A program made the translations under genes and the position numbers. A stretch of DNA of 64,000 nt from Rufibacter sp. LB8 (GTDB lineage: Bacteria; Bacteroidota; Bacteroidia; Cytophagales; Hymenobacteraceae): contig NZ_JADALJ010000001.1 in the NCBI RefSeq assembly GCF_014876185.1, forward strand, positions 806,001 to 870,000. The letters run 5' to 3'. The notes beneath the pieces are model-generated. The model searched no databases and had not been told where the DNA came from. It saw only the letters and a program-made list of their open reading frames with translations. Below, piece by piece: positions 26,269-36,312 of the stretch; the stretch's first letter is position 1; each line of letters begins with the position of its first letter.

Positions 26269-27780
26269 TTACTTTGGAATATAAGTCAATTGCAAGATTT
26301 GGCTGGTTCTGGCCCTTACCTGGGCGCACAGCTCAGGATTTTCCTGGAGCGAGACGCCCAACGTTGGAATCATTTCCTTGAGCTTCGCCTGCCATTCAGG
26401 GGTTTTTGATTTCTCCGGGAAACAGGTCTGAATCAGGCTCACCATAATAGACACGGCCGTGGAAGCACCCGGCGAGGCGCCCAGCAAGGCGGCAATGGAC
26501 CCGTCTTTGGAGGTCACCACCTCGGTGCCAAATTCCAGGATACCGCCTTTCTCTTCGTCTTTCTTGATCACCTGCACGCGCTGTCCGGCTACTTCCAGTT
26601 CCCAGTCCTGCGCGCGCGCGGTAGGCACGTATTCACGTAGCGCTTCTACGCGGTCTTCATCTGACTGCAGCACCTGGCCTATGAGGTATTTGGTCAGGGG
26701 AATGTTGGTGTAGCCCGCCGCCAGCATAGGCCGCAGATTGTTGACTTTAATGGAAAGCGGAAGGTCAAAGAAGGAGCCCTTCTTCAAAAACTTGGTAGTA
26801 AACCCGGCATATGGCCCGAACAACAGCGCCCGCTGCCCATTGATCATGCGCGTGTCCAGGTGCGGCACCGACATGGGCGGCGACCCCACGGCGGCCTTGC
26901 CGTACACCTTGGCCTGGTGCTGGGCAATGATGTCTGGATTCACGCATTTAAGCCACTGCCCGCTCACCGGAAATCCGCCAAAGCCTTCGCCTTCCGGAAT
27001 GCCCGAGGCCAGCAACAGCGGCAAGGAACCACCGCCGGCCCCAATAAATACAAATTTGGCGCGGGCGCGGCGTTTTACGTCAGTGGCTAAGTTTTTGACC
27101 CGCACGCGCCACAGGCCGTCTTCTTTTTGCTTTAGTTTGGTGACTTCATGGTTCAGGTGTAATTCCACGCCACCCAAGGATTTCAGGTGTTTGAACAGAT
27201 TTCTCGTGAGGCAGCCGAAGTTGACATCGGTGCCCAGGTCCATGCGGGTGGCAGCTACTTGCTGGGTCTCATTGCGCCCCTCCATCACCAGCGGCATCCA
27301 GTCCTTAATCTGGTCTGGGTTTTGGGTGAACTGCATGTCCTGGAACAGGGGAGAGGCCACCATGGCCTGGTACCTTTTCCGGAGAAAATTCACATTGTTT
27401 TCGCCCCACACAAAGCTCATGTGCGGCACAGGGCTAATGAAGGTCTTGGGGTCTGGCACAATGCCGCGTTCCACCAGAAAGGCCCAGAACTGCCGCGACT
27501 GCTCAAACCATTCGGCTATGAGGTTGGCTTTGGACGTGTCAATGGAACCGTCTGGTTTCTCTGGGGTGTAGTTCAGTTCGCAGAAGGCAGAATGGCCCGT
27601 GCCGGCGTTGTTCCAGGCGTCTGAGCTTTCAGAGGCTACCTCGTCCAGGCGTTCATATATTTCTATGGTGATGTCCGGCTGCAGTTGTTTGAGCATTAGG
27701 CCCAAAGTGGCACTCATGATGCCGGCCCCTATCAAAACCACGTCTGGGTGCGTGACTATGGAGTTCTCGTTTTTGGTCAT
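26269..27780 (-). CDS. mqo: Malate:quinone oxidoreductase
   Basis: This 503-residue FAD enzyme has the dinucleotide-binding motif [14 protein letters not shown] near the N-terminus and Mqo-typical blocks [22 protein letters not shown] and [14 protein letters not shown]. The C-terminal FAD contact region has [12 protein letters not shown]. It oxidises malate to oxaloacetate at the membrane, passing electrons to quinone. A PEP carboxykinase gene later in the window uses the oxaloacetate it makes. Confidence 0.95.
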   Translation of the reverse strand: MTKNENSIVTHPDVVLIGAGIMSATLGLMLKQLQPDITIEIYERLDEVASESSDAWNNAGTGHSAFCELNYTPEKPDGSIDTSKANLIAEWFEQSRQFWAFLVERGIVPDPKTFISPVPHMSFVWGENNVNFLRKRYQAMVASPLFQDMQFTQNPDQIKDWMPLVMEGRNETQQVAATRMDLGTDVNFGCLTRNLFKHLKSLGGVELHLNHEVTKLKQKEDGLWRVRVKNLATDVKRRARAKFVFIGAGGGSLPLLLASGIPEGEGFGGFPVSGQWLKCVNPDIIAQHQAKVYGKAAVGSPPMSVPHLDTRMINGQRALLFGPYAGFTTKFLKKGSFFDLPLSIKVNNLRPMLAAGYTNIPLTKYLIGQVLQSDEDRVEALREYVPTARAQDWELEVAGQRVQVIKKDEEKGGILEFGTEVVTSKDGSIAALLGASPGASTAVSIMVSLIQTCFPEKSKTPEWQAKLKEMIPTLGVSLQENPELCAQVRARTSQILQLTYIPK

Positions 27781-27856
27781 AGCAAATTTGTTGTTCCTAG
27801 GAGTACGAGGAAACAGCTCAAAAGTGTTGACCTTGAAAAGGAATCTAGCACAGATG

Positions 27857-27896
27857 CCGTTTTCGGGCTCATTTTCAGAAATGAGCCCGAAAACGG
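27857..27896. repeat. Interspersed palindrome, copy 9
   Basis: This perfect 40-bp core has a TCAG loop and ends CCG/CGG. It lies about 77 bp upstream of the mqo start. Confidence 0.92.
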
Positions 27897-27944
27897 AATT
27901 TCACAGAGGGCTTACTTGTGAAAGTTGAACTTTGCCGAAGTCAC

Positions 27945-27987
27945 AAAAAAAGGGGAGCCAGTTTTTAATAACCGGCTCCCTTTTTTT
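27945..27987 (-). terminator. Terminator of the surface-protein operon
   Basis: GGGAGCC and GGCTCCC form the stem, continued by paired GTT/AAC, with A7 and T7 tracts on either side. It lies just past the stop of the T9SS-sorted protein gene. Confidence 0.85.
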
Positions 27988-28005
27988 AAACTTGACGCTT
28001 GCTCC

Positions 28006-29793
28006 TTAATTGCTCTTGACCAGTTTCTGGACGGCCACCTGGCCATTAGACACTACTTTAATAAAATAGATGCCATTGGCAAGGTTGCCCATGTTTTCCA
28101 GAATATGTTCCTGGTCGCCTGTTTTTGCTTTGATGGTTTTGGAGTAAAAAGTCTTTCCGTTTAAATCCAGTAAGCTAACCTCTACATTCGCCTCGGCTTG
28201 TAAACTAAACTGCAAAGCCACTCTGTTCTGGAAAGGATTAGGGTGCACCGAAGTAATGGTGATGGACTCAGCGGCACTGGAGTTCTGGGTGACCGTTATG
28301 ATTTTAGAGTACTCAAACTTTCCGTCAAAATCTATTTGCTTTAAGCGGTAGTAAGACGTTCCTGCCAAAGGTTTGCTATCTACAGCAGCGTAAGTAAGGG
28401 CCGTGGTACTGGTGCCTCCGCCTGCTACAGTGGCGATAGGCTCAAACTGGCTGGTGGTTCTGCTTCTTTCTACAATAAACTCTTTGTTGTCTTTTTCAGA
28501 AGCGGTAGCCCATTTCAAGTTGACTCTGCCGTTGGCAGCGGTAGCGGTAAAGCTTGTTAAGGTTACAGGTAGCGTGGTTTCCCTAACCGTAAATTCTCTC
28601 TGTACTTCAATAACGTTATGGTCCAGGTTACTGTAGTCTTTAAAAGTAGTGGAAGTGGCTTGGTCTCCTCTAATTGCTTCTATATAAATATCTATAGGCT
28701 TCAATTCTTTAGTAGGGCTTGGAACTTCATTGAATACCAAAGACAAAAGGTTTTGCGTGGCAGTTGGTTTCCAGGTGTCATCTTTTTGCGTGCCAGCATT
28801 GCTGATATACTTGATTCTATAATTGTAATAAGATTCGTGCTCTTGAGTTGACCCACCTACGGTGTATTTTCTAAAGGTCTCCAAAGGAAGTTCTTCTAAT
28901 TGTATGGTGGCGGGATTCCAGCCAAAACTGTTTGCCAATACTAGTAAGTCTTTGGTTTCTTCAGGTACATAACTGGTATTGGCTGTATAGAAGTACACAT
29001 AAAACCCAACCGATCCGGCTTGAAGGTCAAAAGCCTCCAGAGATTTAGCCGTTACTACAATAGGATTGCTTTTAGTGCCGGTACCAGTGGTGGTAAGTTG
29101 AACTTTGTATTTGTCTTCATCCCGCTGCACATAAATGTTTTCAGTGGTCAGCTTTATTTTAGGTTCAGTATCTACATTGTTATCATTCAAAAGAATGACT
29201 TCATAGTCATCTGTGTGGTTTAACCAATTTATATTGGCATAACCTGAACCTATGACTTTGAATTTTAACGTGACAATAGTAGTGGAGTCATTTATTGACA
29301 GGAATTTTTGAATGTTAGAAGAGGGATTCACTTCTAATTGCGAGCCCATCAATTGATTATTAATGGTAATTTGGTAGGTTTTGTTGTCTGTGTTAGTACC
29401 AGTTGGCATAATTCCTTTTTCCACAGACAGGGTGCTGTACCCATTATTGACACTTCCGTCCTTAGGCCCCGTTAAGTTGTTATGGAAGAAATAATCATCT
29501 GAACTAAGCATGTTGTCAGAATCACGCGGATACTCAGGAATAGGGGTCTCGGCTAGTTCTAAGACTTTTTCATCATACGTGAATTTTAGGGTTGCATTGG
29601 CTAACCGCATGCCAGTAGACTGAAGATTAAAGGAAACAATTAAAGTGTTGTTTTCACTGCTAACCTTCTTAATTCTGCCTATCAGATTGCCAGTCCCGTT
29701 ATTGATTACCTGTCCATAGCTAGTTTGCACTGACATATAAATGCCGAAGAAAACCAGGACTTTGATGAAAATGGAGAAAGATATATTTTTCAT
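28006..29793 (-). CDS. T9SS-sorted surface protein with cohesin-like N-terminal domain
   Basis: The start MKNISFSIFIKV at 29793 gives a signal peptide (through SYGQ). Residues ~40-200 resemble a cohesin-type beta-sandwich (NTLIVSFNLQSTGM, LANATLKFTYDEKVLELAE), though this is judged by eye. A fibronectin-like domain typical of Bacteroidetes follows (LPVTLTSFTATAANGRVNLKWATAS...YYRLKQIDFDG). A T9SS type A C-terminal sorting domain ends the protein (VHPNPFQNRVALQF ... NLANGIYFIKVVSNGQ ... QKLVKSN). It is expected to cross the outer membrane by type IX secretion and stay at the surface. The gene lies 7 bp after the partner gene. Confidence 0.82.
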   Translation of the reverse strand: MKNISFSIFIKVLVFFGIYMSVQTSYGQVINNGTGNLIGRIKKVSSENNTLIVSFNLQSTGMRLANATLKFTYDEKVLELAETPIPEYPRDSDNMLSSDDYFFHNNLTGPKDGSVNNGYSTLSVEKGIMPTGTNTDNKTYQITINNQLMGSQLEVNPSSNIQKFLSINDSTTIVTLKFKVIGSGYANINWLNHTDDYEVILLNDNNVDTEPKIKLTTENIYVQRDEDKYKVQLTTTGTGTKSNPIVVTAKSLEAFDLQAGSVGFYVYFYTANTSYVPEETKDLLVLANSFGWNPATIQLEELPLETFRKYTVGGSTQEHESYYNYRIKYISNAGTQKDDTWKPTATQNLLSLVFNEVPSPTKELKPIDIYIEAIRGDQATSTTFKDYSNLDHNVIEVQREFTVRETTLPVTLTSFTATAANGRVNLKWATASEKDNKEFIVERSRTTSQFEPIATVAGGGTSTTALTYAAVDSKPLAGTSYYRLKQIDFDGKFEYSKIITVTQNSSAAESITITSVHPNPFQNRVALQFSLQAEANVEVSLLDLNGKTFYSKTIKAKTGDQEHILENMGNLANGIYFIKVVSNGQVAVQKLVKSN

Positions 29794-29812
29794 TATAAGT
29801 GACATATTGAAA

Positions 29813-32629
29813 TTAACGAGGTACTTGGGTCACTTTGCCGTTGTTCTTCAACCACAAGTTATAGTCAGCACCATTTACCACACCGTCCATGTTGAAATCT
29901 GAAAGCTGGTAACCCGTTTTTAAGTGGTCTCTGATCCAGCACTCGTTCCAGTCAGCAGTAGAGACGCTGGTGCTTCCGTTGGCGTCACCGGCATACATCA
30001 CGTATTTGCCATCGGGCATTAATTTCTGTGGGAAGATGCCAGAAGCTTTTTCCAAGTCTGTGCTGAAATCATAAAGCGGGGTGTTAGCGGTAAGACTCAC
30101 CGGTTTTTTAGAGATAATGGGCACGTGGTTTCTATGAATTACCACCACATAATAATTCCCCTCCACCACATTCAGGAAGTCTGGGAGGCTCACGCCATCC
30201 ATGTCTACTATAAATCCATCTTTGCCCAGTAGACAGGCTTTTCTGCTCACCACTTGTCTTGGGTCAAGCTCAGTTCTGATTTCCACCAGTACCCAATCTA
30301 CAATGTTGGGCTTAGAGGCGAAGAATCCAGGGTTTACCGTTTCAGTTCCGGTGTAGGTATACAACCCAAAATTGAAAGGCTGGAGGTTAGAAAGTTGGCC
30401 AGCCGCATTCATGGTTGTCTTCATCAATCCCGTGGTGGGGTTATAGGGGCCTTCTAAAAACACTTTGATGTTGACGGCCAGGTTGGGTCCTACTTTCAGG
30501 TTGGCAGGGTTTGAGACGGCAGGTTCTCCGCAACCCGTAATGACACATCTGTAATTCAGGTTATTTTCTGAAGACATGACTTTGTTTACCCGTAGGGTGG
30601 CCGTGGTGGCTCCAGTGTAAAGGCTACCGTTGGTCACATTCACCCAAGTGGCGTTATCTTTTGAAACCTGCCATTGGTACGTAAGGGCGTCACCAGTAGC
30701 GGCCACGGTGAACACTGCAATGCCATTCATGGTATTGGTAATCACTGATACCGGTTGTTGTGTAACTAAGGCTGGCGCTTTTACGGTTACTTCTTTTGTT
30801 CCGCAGGTGCTTAACCCTTGCTTTATGGAAACTGATCCTGCGGCAGGGCCAATTTTCACAGATATGCTGTTCGTTCCCTGGCCAGATAAGATAGTCCAAC
30901 CAGTTGGCACCGTCCATTTTAAAGGAACGCCATTGGCAGCAGGCACAGAGTAAGCCTGCGTAGAGCCTACACAAGTGGACGCAGGGCCAGTAATGGTAAC
31001 AGTATTCGCGCAGCAACCAGCCACATCAAATGTAACGGAGCCTTCGGTGGTAGAAGCCTTGGCCTGTACTTTAATGGAGGTAAGGCTGTTAAACTGGGCT
31101 TGGTTTAAGGAATAGGTAAAGGTATCTTCAGCACCATTCTTAAAGCCCTCGGCGCTGGTGGCCTCAAACTTGACAGAATAGAAAGGAGCATTAGTGGTGT
31201 TCTCTATATCATAGTCAAAATTAGGATTGCTGTTGTTAGGGTTAAGTGCTTTGGCTCCAGCAGGCAGGGCAAACGCCACATTGCTTAACGCGGCACCGCA
31301 ATTAGTTTTCACCGTGAAGGTAAGCGTTACGGTGCCGTTGGTATTGACCACGTACCCCTTATACATAAATTCAAAACAAGCGCTAGAGGCTTTACAAACC
31401 TGCGATTCAGCGGCTGCCGGTGCGCAGGCAGGAACCACAGCGGTGGCGCAGGCTTGTACCGTGGCGGCTATAGTGGCATTGTTGCGGGTAGCTTCATCTA
31501 AAATCTTGCCTGCAGTTTTGGCAGTGGCGTCATAAAAACACAGCGTGCCTTCCATTTTCGCCTGGTCCGTGTTCAGAGAGTAACCCGACACGTGAATGGT
31601 GCCATTTCCTTTCACCACAGCTTGCGCCGTGTTGGTGAAATTTCCTACCACCTTAACATACCCATTGTTCGTCAAAACAGCACCAGCATTGCGGTTTTCA
31701 AACGTTTTACCGGTAGTAGATTGCTCAATGGTGGCGCAAGGGTAGTTCAATACCAAACCTTGGTTGTTTACCCAGTCATTGGTACAAACCATGGTTCCCC
31801 AGTTGTTAAGGGAGCTTGCGTAGTTAAAATAAACGCGGTCTGCTTTAAAGGTTTTATAGTTGTGCAGGTAGTTAGGAGTTGTGGTGGATGAACCGCTGGC
31901 GAAATTCAAACGGCCTTTCACTACAACATCCCCGTGATTTTTAAAGGTGCCCTGGTTTAAGTTCAAGGCATAATCTGAGGTGCCGTTAATGGCGATGGAC
32001 CCGTTGTTGAGTATCTGGGCGCTAACGTTTACCTGCACGTTGCTCTGGAAGGTAGCCGTTTTGCCAGTGTTGTTTTTAAACGTGATGTTATGCATAATCA
32101 CGTCACTGTTGACCGTGAGGGTGCCGTTGTTGGTCACCGCACCTCTTTGCCATTGATCGTTTTCCTTAATTAAGGCTACGCCAGAATTGACAAAGAAAGC
32201 AGAATCTGTTCCGTTGATCCCAAACTGTAAGCGACCAATCTCTAAGGTGCCTTGGTTAGACAAGAGGGAGTTTTTGGCAGTTACCACTAATTTGCCATTA
32301 CCAATGAGAGAACCAGTAGCGGTGATGGTTAGTTGACCTTTGGCATTTTGACCCACCCAATATTCTCCTACATTAAAGGCTACCGCGTGCTTAATTTCCA
32401 CGAAATCAGAATTGTTGGGCTGCCGGCCTAAATTCCAGGTGCTTGGGTCAGAGAAATTGCCTGCTTTAATAGTTGTGATAGTGGTCTGGGCCTGGGATTT
32501 ATGGCCTGCCAGCAAGGCTAAAAGAAGTAACAACAAGAATAGGGGACGGGAAGAGCAAAATAGTATCTGCCCAAGAATTGTTTTAACTGTTGTTGCCTTT
32601 GAGTGAACCATGTACGAAAATCGTTCCAT
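29813..32629 (-). CDS. Large extracellular protein with Ig/PKD-like domains and a dockerin-like C-terminus
   Basis: The start is placed at 32629 (MERFSYMVHSK) because a strong promoter at 32654-32684 lies over the longer in-frame start at 32656; 32611 is another option. The signal peptide ends HKSQAQ. A G8/parallel-repeat-like region follows (IKAGNFSDPSTWNLG and many N/G-rich repeats), then PKD/Ig-like modules (STCVGSTQAYSV, YQWQVSKDNATWVNV). The C-terminus has two EF-hand-like loops, DANGSTSVSTADWNECW and DFNMDGVVNGADYNLW, as in dockerins. No T9SS sorting domain is visible, unlike its operon partner. Confidence 0.78.
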   Translation of the reverse strand: MERFSYMVHSKATTVKTILGQILFCSSRPLFLLLLLLALLAGHKSQAQTTITTIKAGNFSDPSTWNLGRQPNNSDFVEIKHAVAFNVGEYWVGQNAKGQLTITATGSLIGNGKLVVTAKNSLLSNQGTLEIGRLQFGINGTDSAFFVNSGVALIKENDQWQRGAVTNNGTLTVNSDVIMHNITFKNNTGKTATFQSNVQVNVSAQILNNGSIAINGTSDYALNLNQGTFKNHGDVVVKGRLNFASGSSTTTPNYLHNYKTFKADRVYFNYASSLNNWGTMVCTNDWVNNQGLVLNYPCATIEQSTTGKTFENRNAGAVLTNNGYVKVVGNFTNTAQAVVKGNGTIHVSGYSLNTDQAKMEGTLCFYDATAKTAGKILDEATRNNATIAATVQACATAVVPACAPAAAESQVCKASSACFEFMYKGYVVNTNGTVTLTFTVKTNCGAALSNVAFALPAGAKALNPNNSNPNFDYDIENTTNAPFYSVKFEATSAEGFKNGAEDTFTYSLNQAQFNSLTSIKVQAKASTTEGSVTFDVAGCCANTVTITGPASTCVGSTQAYSVPAANGVPLKWTVPTGWTILSGQGTNSISVKIGPAAGSVSIKQGLSTCGTKEVTVKAPALVTQQPVSVITNTMNGIAVFTVAATGDALTYQWQVSKDNATWVNVTNGSLYTGATTATLRVNKVMSSENNLNYRCVITGCGEPAVSNPANLKVGPNLAVNIKVFLEGPYNPTTGLMKTTMNAAGQLSNLQPFNFGLYTYTGTETVNPGFFASKPNIVDWVLVEIRTELDPRQVVSRKACLLGKDGFIVDMDGVSLPDFLNVVEGNYYVVVIHRNHVPIISKKPVSLTANTPLYDFSTDLEKASGIFPQKLMPDGKYVMYAGDANGSTSVSTADWNECWIRDHLKTGYQLSDFNMDGVVNGADYNLWLKNNGKVTQVPR

Positions 32630-32653
32630 TGGTGAAGGTGAAAATGAATGATT

Positions 32654-32684
32654 CAAAGGTAAATTTAGTTTATGCCTATACCAA
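32654..32684 (-). promoter_or_regulatory. Promoter of the surface-protein operon
   Basis: TTG and TACCTTTG are separated by 20 bp on the minus strand, a full match to the Bacteroidetes promoter consensus. Initiation near 32647 excludes the ATG at 32656 as start. Confidence 0.6.
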
Positions 32685-33124
32685 GGGGGATTTGGTCGTG
32701 AGGCGTTTGTATTCGATGAAAGGCTGATTCTGGGGGTTGAATGTGCCTGTTTCGCCGCCGAATAAATGAACTTTTTATAAAAAATTTAAAAAGTCAATTT
32801 TTAATGAGTTTTCAATCTTCTACAGATTCAAAATTTCATGGGTAAAAGTACATTTTCAATGGATTGTTTCCAAGAAAAATTGGTGTTAAATCATTAAATG
32901 ATAAGTTTAGGGCCATAATTCAGAATTGATAGACTCAGAAAAGCATCATTTATTCTATCTACAATTCAACACTAATTTTCGAAAAAAGTAGAAGCTTAGA
33001 ATCGCTATGTCAATTACCCTGAACCAGCTTTTACAGCGTAGGCCTACCGGAATTTGAATGAGAGCTTGGGTTTATAAACGGTAAACCAGACCCAAGAGAA
33101 TTTGTTTTGGCTAAAGGCGTTTTT
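32685..33124. other. Long AT-rich intergenic stretch
   Basis: This stretch lies between the surface-protein operon promoter and palindrome copy 10. I see no gene, RNA or clear structure in it. It may hold regulatory sites for the operon. Confidence 0.5.
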
Positions 33125-33164
33125 CTGTTTTAGGCTTCATTTTCAGAAATGAGCCCGAAAACAG
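33125..33164. repeat. Interspersed palindrome, copy 10
   Basis: The left arm is altered (TTTTAGGCTTC) and the right arm GAGCCCGAAAACAG is intact. The loop is TCAG. It lies just past the tRNA-Asp terminator. Confidence 0.85.
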
Positions 33165-33186
33165 GAGAAGGAAGGAGGCAGTAACG

Positions 33187-33222
33187 CAAAAAGCCTGCAA
33201 GATTTCTCTTACAGGCTTTTTA
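33187..33222 (-). terminator. Terminator of tRNA-Asp
   Basis: AAAAAGCCTG and CAGGCTTTTT flank a 14-base loop, immediately 3' of the tRNA on the minus strand. Confidence 0.8.
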
Positions 33223-33224
33223 TG

Positions 33225-33298
33225 CGGTCCGGACGGGACTCGAACCCGCGACCTCCGCCGTGACAGGGCGGCATTCTAACCAACTGAACTACCGGACC
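33225..33298 (-). tRNA. tRNA-Asp(GTC)
   Basis: This 74-nt cloverleaf has acceptor stem GGTCCGG/CCGGACC and discriminator G. The anticodon arm is CCGCC-CTGTCAC-GGCGG with anticodon GTC, and the T arm contains GGTTCGAGTCC. The 3' CCA is not encoded (CAT follows). Confidence 0.96.
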
Positions 33299-33340
33299 AA
33301 TTTGTACCAGAAACAAACCCGTTGTCTGCCTTTGATGCTG

Positions 33341-33371
33341 CAAATATGGGGGGCTAAAGAGTAGAATACAA
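33341..33371 (-). promoter_or_regulatory. Candidate promoter of tRNA-Asp
   Basis: TTG and CATATTTG are separated by 20 bp on the minus strand (one mismatch to TAnnTTTG), about 43 bp upstream of the tRNA 5' end. Confidence 0.42.
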
Positions 33372-33468
33372 GCGCTACTGTGTAAAAGAAGGCGCGGCCA
33401 GACCAATAATTCACTAAACGGCTCATTCTCAAACTGAAAAATTTTACAGAAACCGCTATAAACAGGTG

Positions 33469-33500
33469 TTACTAAACTATGCAAGTTTCGTTTACCTTTG
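33469..33500 (+). promoter_or_regulatory. Candidate promoter of accA
   Basis: TACCTTTG (33493-33500) is a full -7 match, with TTA rather than TTG 21 bp upstream. It lies 33 bp before the accA start. Confidence 0.48.
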
Positions 33501-33533
33501 TAGTCACACAAACGCAACACGTAAAGGCGCCAT

Positions 33534-34481
33534 ATGCTGTTAGACTTTGAACAACCCATCGCATCTTTAGAGGGAAAATTAGCCGAGATGAAAAAACTGG
33601 CCGAAGAAAGCCAGGTAGACGTGTCTGAGGCGGTGCAGGCACTGGAAGAAAAAATAAAATCACTAAAGAAAGAGACCTATTCCAACTTGACCAGATGGCA
33701 ACGCGTACAGCTGTCGCGTCACATAGAGAGACCCTACACCTTAGACTATATAAAGGGCCTCACCTCCTCGTTTGTGGAACTGCACGGCGACCGGAACGTA
33801 CGCGACGACAAAGCCATGGTGGGCGGTTTTGGCGAAATTGACGGGCAAACCATCATGTTCATAGGCCAGCAGAAAGGCCGGAACACCAAGGAGCGCCAGC
33901 ACCGTAACTTCGGGATGGCCAACCCAGAAGGTTACCGCAAGGCCTTGCGCCTGATGAAGCTCGCTGAGAAATTCAACAAACCCATTGTCACGTTCATAGA
34001 CACGCCCGGCGCTTTCCCAGGCCTGGAGGCCGAAGAACGGGGACAAGGCGAGGCCATCGCCCGAAACTTGAAAGAGATGTTCATGCTCAAAGTGCCTGTG
34101 ATCTGCATTATCATTGGCGAAGGTGCCTCCGGTGGTGCCTTGGGCATTGGCATCGGAGATAGAGTGTATATGCTGGAGAACACGTGGTACTCGGTGATTT
34201 CGCCGGAATCTTGTTCTTCTATTTTATGGCGAAGCTGGAATTTTAAAGAACAGGCCGCCGAAGCGCTTAAACTCACCGCCAAAGACATGTTGGGCAATAA
34301 ATTGGTGGACGGGATTATCAAAGAACCGCTGGGCGGCGCGCACGTGAACCCCACCAAAATGCTCAAGACCATGAAAAAGAAAATCATGGAAACGCTGGAA
34401 GAACTGCAGGCTGTGCGCCCCGAAGACAGAATCATGCAGCGCATTGAGAAGTTTGGTGAAATGGGCGTGGTGACAGAATAA
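33534..34481 (+). CDS. accA: Acetyl-CoA carboxylase carboxyltransferase subunit alpha
   Basis: This 315-residue protein has standard AccA length and blocks. The N-terminal coiled segment is [18 protein letters not shown]. It also has [16 protein letters not shown], the carboxybiotin/CoA site [17 protein letters not shown], and the closing [15 protein letters not shown]. With AccD it moves carboxylate from biotin to acetyl-CoA, the first step of fatty-acid synthesis. It is a single gene followed by a palindrome. Confidence 0.97.
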   Translation: MLLDFEQPIASLEGKLAEMKKLAEESQVDVSEAVQALEEKIKSLKKETYSNLTRWQRVQLSRHIERPYTLDYIKGLTSSFVELHGDRNVRDDKAMVGGFGEIDGQTIMFIGQQKGRNTKERQHRNFGMANPEGYRKALRLMKLAEKFNKPIVTFIDTPGAFPGLEAEERGQGEAIARNLKEMFMLKVPVICIIIGEGASGGALGIGIGDRVYMLENTWYSVISPESCSSILWRSWNFKEQAAEALKLTAKDMLGNKLVDGIIKEPLGGAHVNPTKMLKTMKKKIMETLEELQAVRPEDRIMQRIEKFGEMGVVTE

Positions 34482-34483
34482 AT

Positions 34484-34527
34484 TTCTGTTTTCGGGCTCA
34501 TTTCTGGAAATGAGCCCGAAAACAGAA
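34484..34527. repeat. Interspersed palindrome, copy 11
   Basis: It begins 3 bp after the accA stop. TTCTGTTTTCGGGCTCATTT and its complement pair perfectly around CTGG. The outer C-G of the main type is T-A here on both sides (CTG/CAG). Confidence 0.92.
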
Positions 34528-34590
34528 TTCCTGAACCATTTCCCGTAACACAAGGTCTTTCTTTCTCATGCTTAAAACCGCTCCTGCTTT

Positions 34591-35436
34591 ATGTCGCTTT
34601 CGCTGATTCCCATTCCTACCGGTAATTTTAAGCTAGACGGCGGCGCCATGTTTGGAGTGGTGCCAAAGTCCATCTGGCAGCGCACCAACCCCGCAGATGA
34701 GAACAACCTCTGCACCTGGTCCATGCGGTGCCTGCTGGTGCAAACCGGTGATAGACTAATTTTAATTGACAACGGCATAGGCGACAAACAGGACGCTAAG
34801 TTTTTCAGCCACTATTACCTGCACGGCGAAGATTCGCTGGAGAAATCTTTGCACAAAGCGGGCTTCGGGTACTCTGACATCACTGATGTTTTTCTCACGC
34901 ACCTGCATTTTGACCATTGCGGCGGCTCTGTAAAATACGGCAAAGACGGCTCTTTGGAAACCGTGTTCGGCAATGCCCGGTACTGGAGTAACCAAGACCA
35001 CTGGCAATGGGCCACCCAACCCAACCCGCGGGAAAAAGCCAGCTTTATCAAAGAAAACATTCTGCCCATCCAGGAAAGTAGCCAACTTAATTTTGTAGAT
35101 TCTGGGGCCAGCCAGTTCCTTCCTGGGTTTGACCTCACTTTTGTTGACGGGCACACAGACAAGATGATGATTCCCCGGCTGAAGTACAAAGGGCACACCG
35201 TTTGTTTTGTAGCCGATTTGCTGCCTTCCGTAGGGCATTTGCCCTTGCCGTATGTGATGGGTTATGACACCCGGCCTTTGCTCACGCTCCAGGAGAAAGA
35301 AGCCTTTTTAAAACAGGCCGCCGATGACAAGTGGGTTCTCTTTTTTGAGCATGACGCCACTAATGAGTGCTGCACCGTGAAGCACACAGACAAAGGCGTG
35401 CGGGTGGACCAGATCTTTCCTTTCTCAGAACTGTAG
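34591..35436 (+). CDS. Metallo-beta-lactamase-fold hydrolase
   Basis: This 281-residue protein has the metal-binding motif THLHFDHCGG (HxHxDH), a later ligand in FVDGHTDKM and a final histidine in FFEHDATN. It resembles the lactonase-like subgroup that acts on N-acyl homoserine lactones or related esters, but the substrate is not predictable. The patatin gene starts 2 bp after its stop, so they form an operon. Confidence 0.85.
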   Translation: MSLSLIPIPTGNFKLDGGAMFGVVPKSIWQRTNPADENNLCTWSMRCLLVQTGDRLILIDNGIGDKQDAKFFSHYYLHGEDSLEKSLHKAGFGYSDITDVFLTHLHFDHCGGSVKYGKDGSLETVFGNARYWSNQDHWQWATQPNPREKASFIKENILPIQESSQLNFVDSGASQFLPGFDLTFVDGHTDKMMIPRLKYKGHTVCFVADLLPSVGHLPLPYVMGYDTRPLLTLQEKEAFLKQAADDKWVLFFEHDATNECCTVKHTDKGVRVDQIFPFSEL

Positions 35437-35438
35437 CC

Positions 35439-36200
35439 ATGGCACGCATTGGCCTTTGCCTTTCTGGTGGCGCAGCGCGCGGCATTGCCCACCTGGGCGT
35501 GATGAAGGCGCTGCAAGAATTGGGCGTTAAGGTAGATGTCATCTCGGGCGTGAGTTCCGGGGCTATTGCGGGAGCCTTTGTAGCGGCGGGGTACACCCCA
35601 GACCAGGTGCTGGAAATTGCCACAGACGTATCGGTCACGCGTTTTCTTAAACCTGCCTTTAACCGGGGCGTGCTGCAGAACCAAGCCCTCAGAAGCATTT
35701 TCACTGAATACCTGCAAGAAAAAACTTTTGCTGATGTATCTGGCAAACTGATTATCTCGGCCCTGGATTTGGTGGAGGCGTCCACCGTTTATTTCACTGA
35801 AGGGTTGTTGGCAGATGCTTTGATGGCTTCCTCGGCGGTGCCGGTCTTGTTTAAACCGGTGGCCCAGGGCAGCAGAATGCTGGTGGACGGCGGCCTCATC
35901 AACAACTTGCCGGTAGAGTGCCTGCAGGGCGAATGTGACCAGATCATAGGCGTGCATGTGAACCCCATACATCACCAGGCAGAAATTGGGAGCATCAGAA
36001 ATGTCACGGAACGGGTCTTCCATTTAGCCCTCAACGCCAACGTGCGGGAACGAATGGCGCTTTGCCATCTGTATTTGGAACCCCCGTTGCTCAAACATTA
36101 CCATATTTACGCTCTGCCCAAGGCCAAAGAAATATTTGAGATAGGCTATGAGCACACCCTGTCGCTGTCAGAGGAGATTTTAAATATCAGCCAACGCTAG
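35439..36200 (+). CDS. Patatin-like phospholipase family protein
   Basis: The ATG at 35439 (MARIGLCLSGGAARG) is 2 bp after the upstream stop and preferred over a longer overlapping frame; this gives 253 residues. It has the oxyanion loop SGGAARGIAHLG, the nucleophile GVSSGAIAGA and the catalytic Asp in VDGGLINNLPVE, all in family order. It is probably a serine lipase acting on membrane lipids. There is no signal peptide, so it acts in the cytoplasm or on the inner membrane face. Confidence 0.92.
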   Translation: MARIGLCLSGGAARGIAHLGVMKALQELGVKVDVISGVSSGAIAGAFVAAGYTPDQVLEIATDVSVTRFLKPAFNRGVLQNQALRSIFTEYLQEKTFADVSGKLIISALDLVEASTVYFTEGLLADALMASSAVPVLFKPVAQGSRMLVDGGLINNLPVECLQGECDQIIGVHVNPIHHQAEIGSIRNVTERVFHLALNANVRERMALCHLYLEPPLLKHYHIYALPKAKEIFEIGYEHTLSLSEEILNISQR

Positions 36201-36312
36201 AAAATTCAAAAGTATCAGAAAAATCCTATTATAATGTTTTTATAATATAGAATTCCTGAAATAAAGTGCCGTATAAGCCAGTAAATTGAAGTGTCATACT
36301 TACCTGGTTTCT

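Noticed and set aside
26738-27571. Long plus-strand frame opposite mqo
   Set aside because: It has no domain features; the minus-strand flavoprotein is complete and conserved.
32630-32656. ATG at 32656 as start of the large surface protein
   Set aside because: It overlaps a full-consensus promoter -7 box, so transcripts would begin past it.
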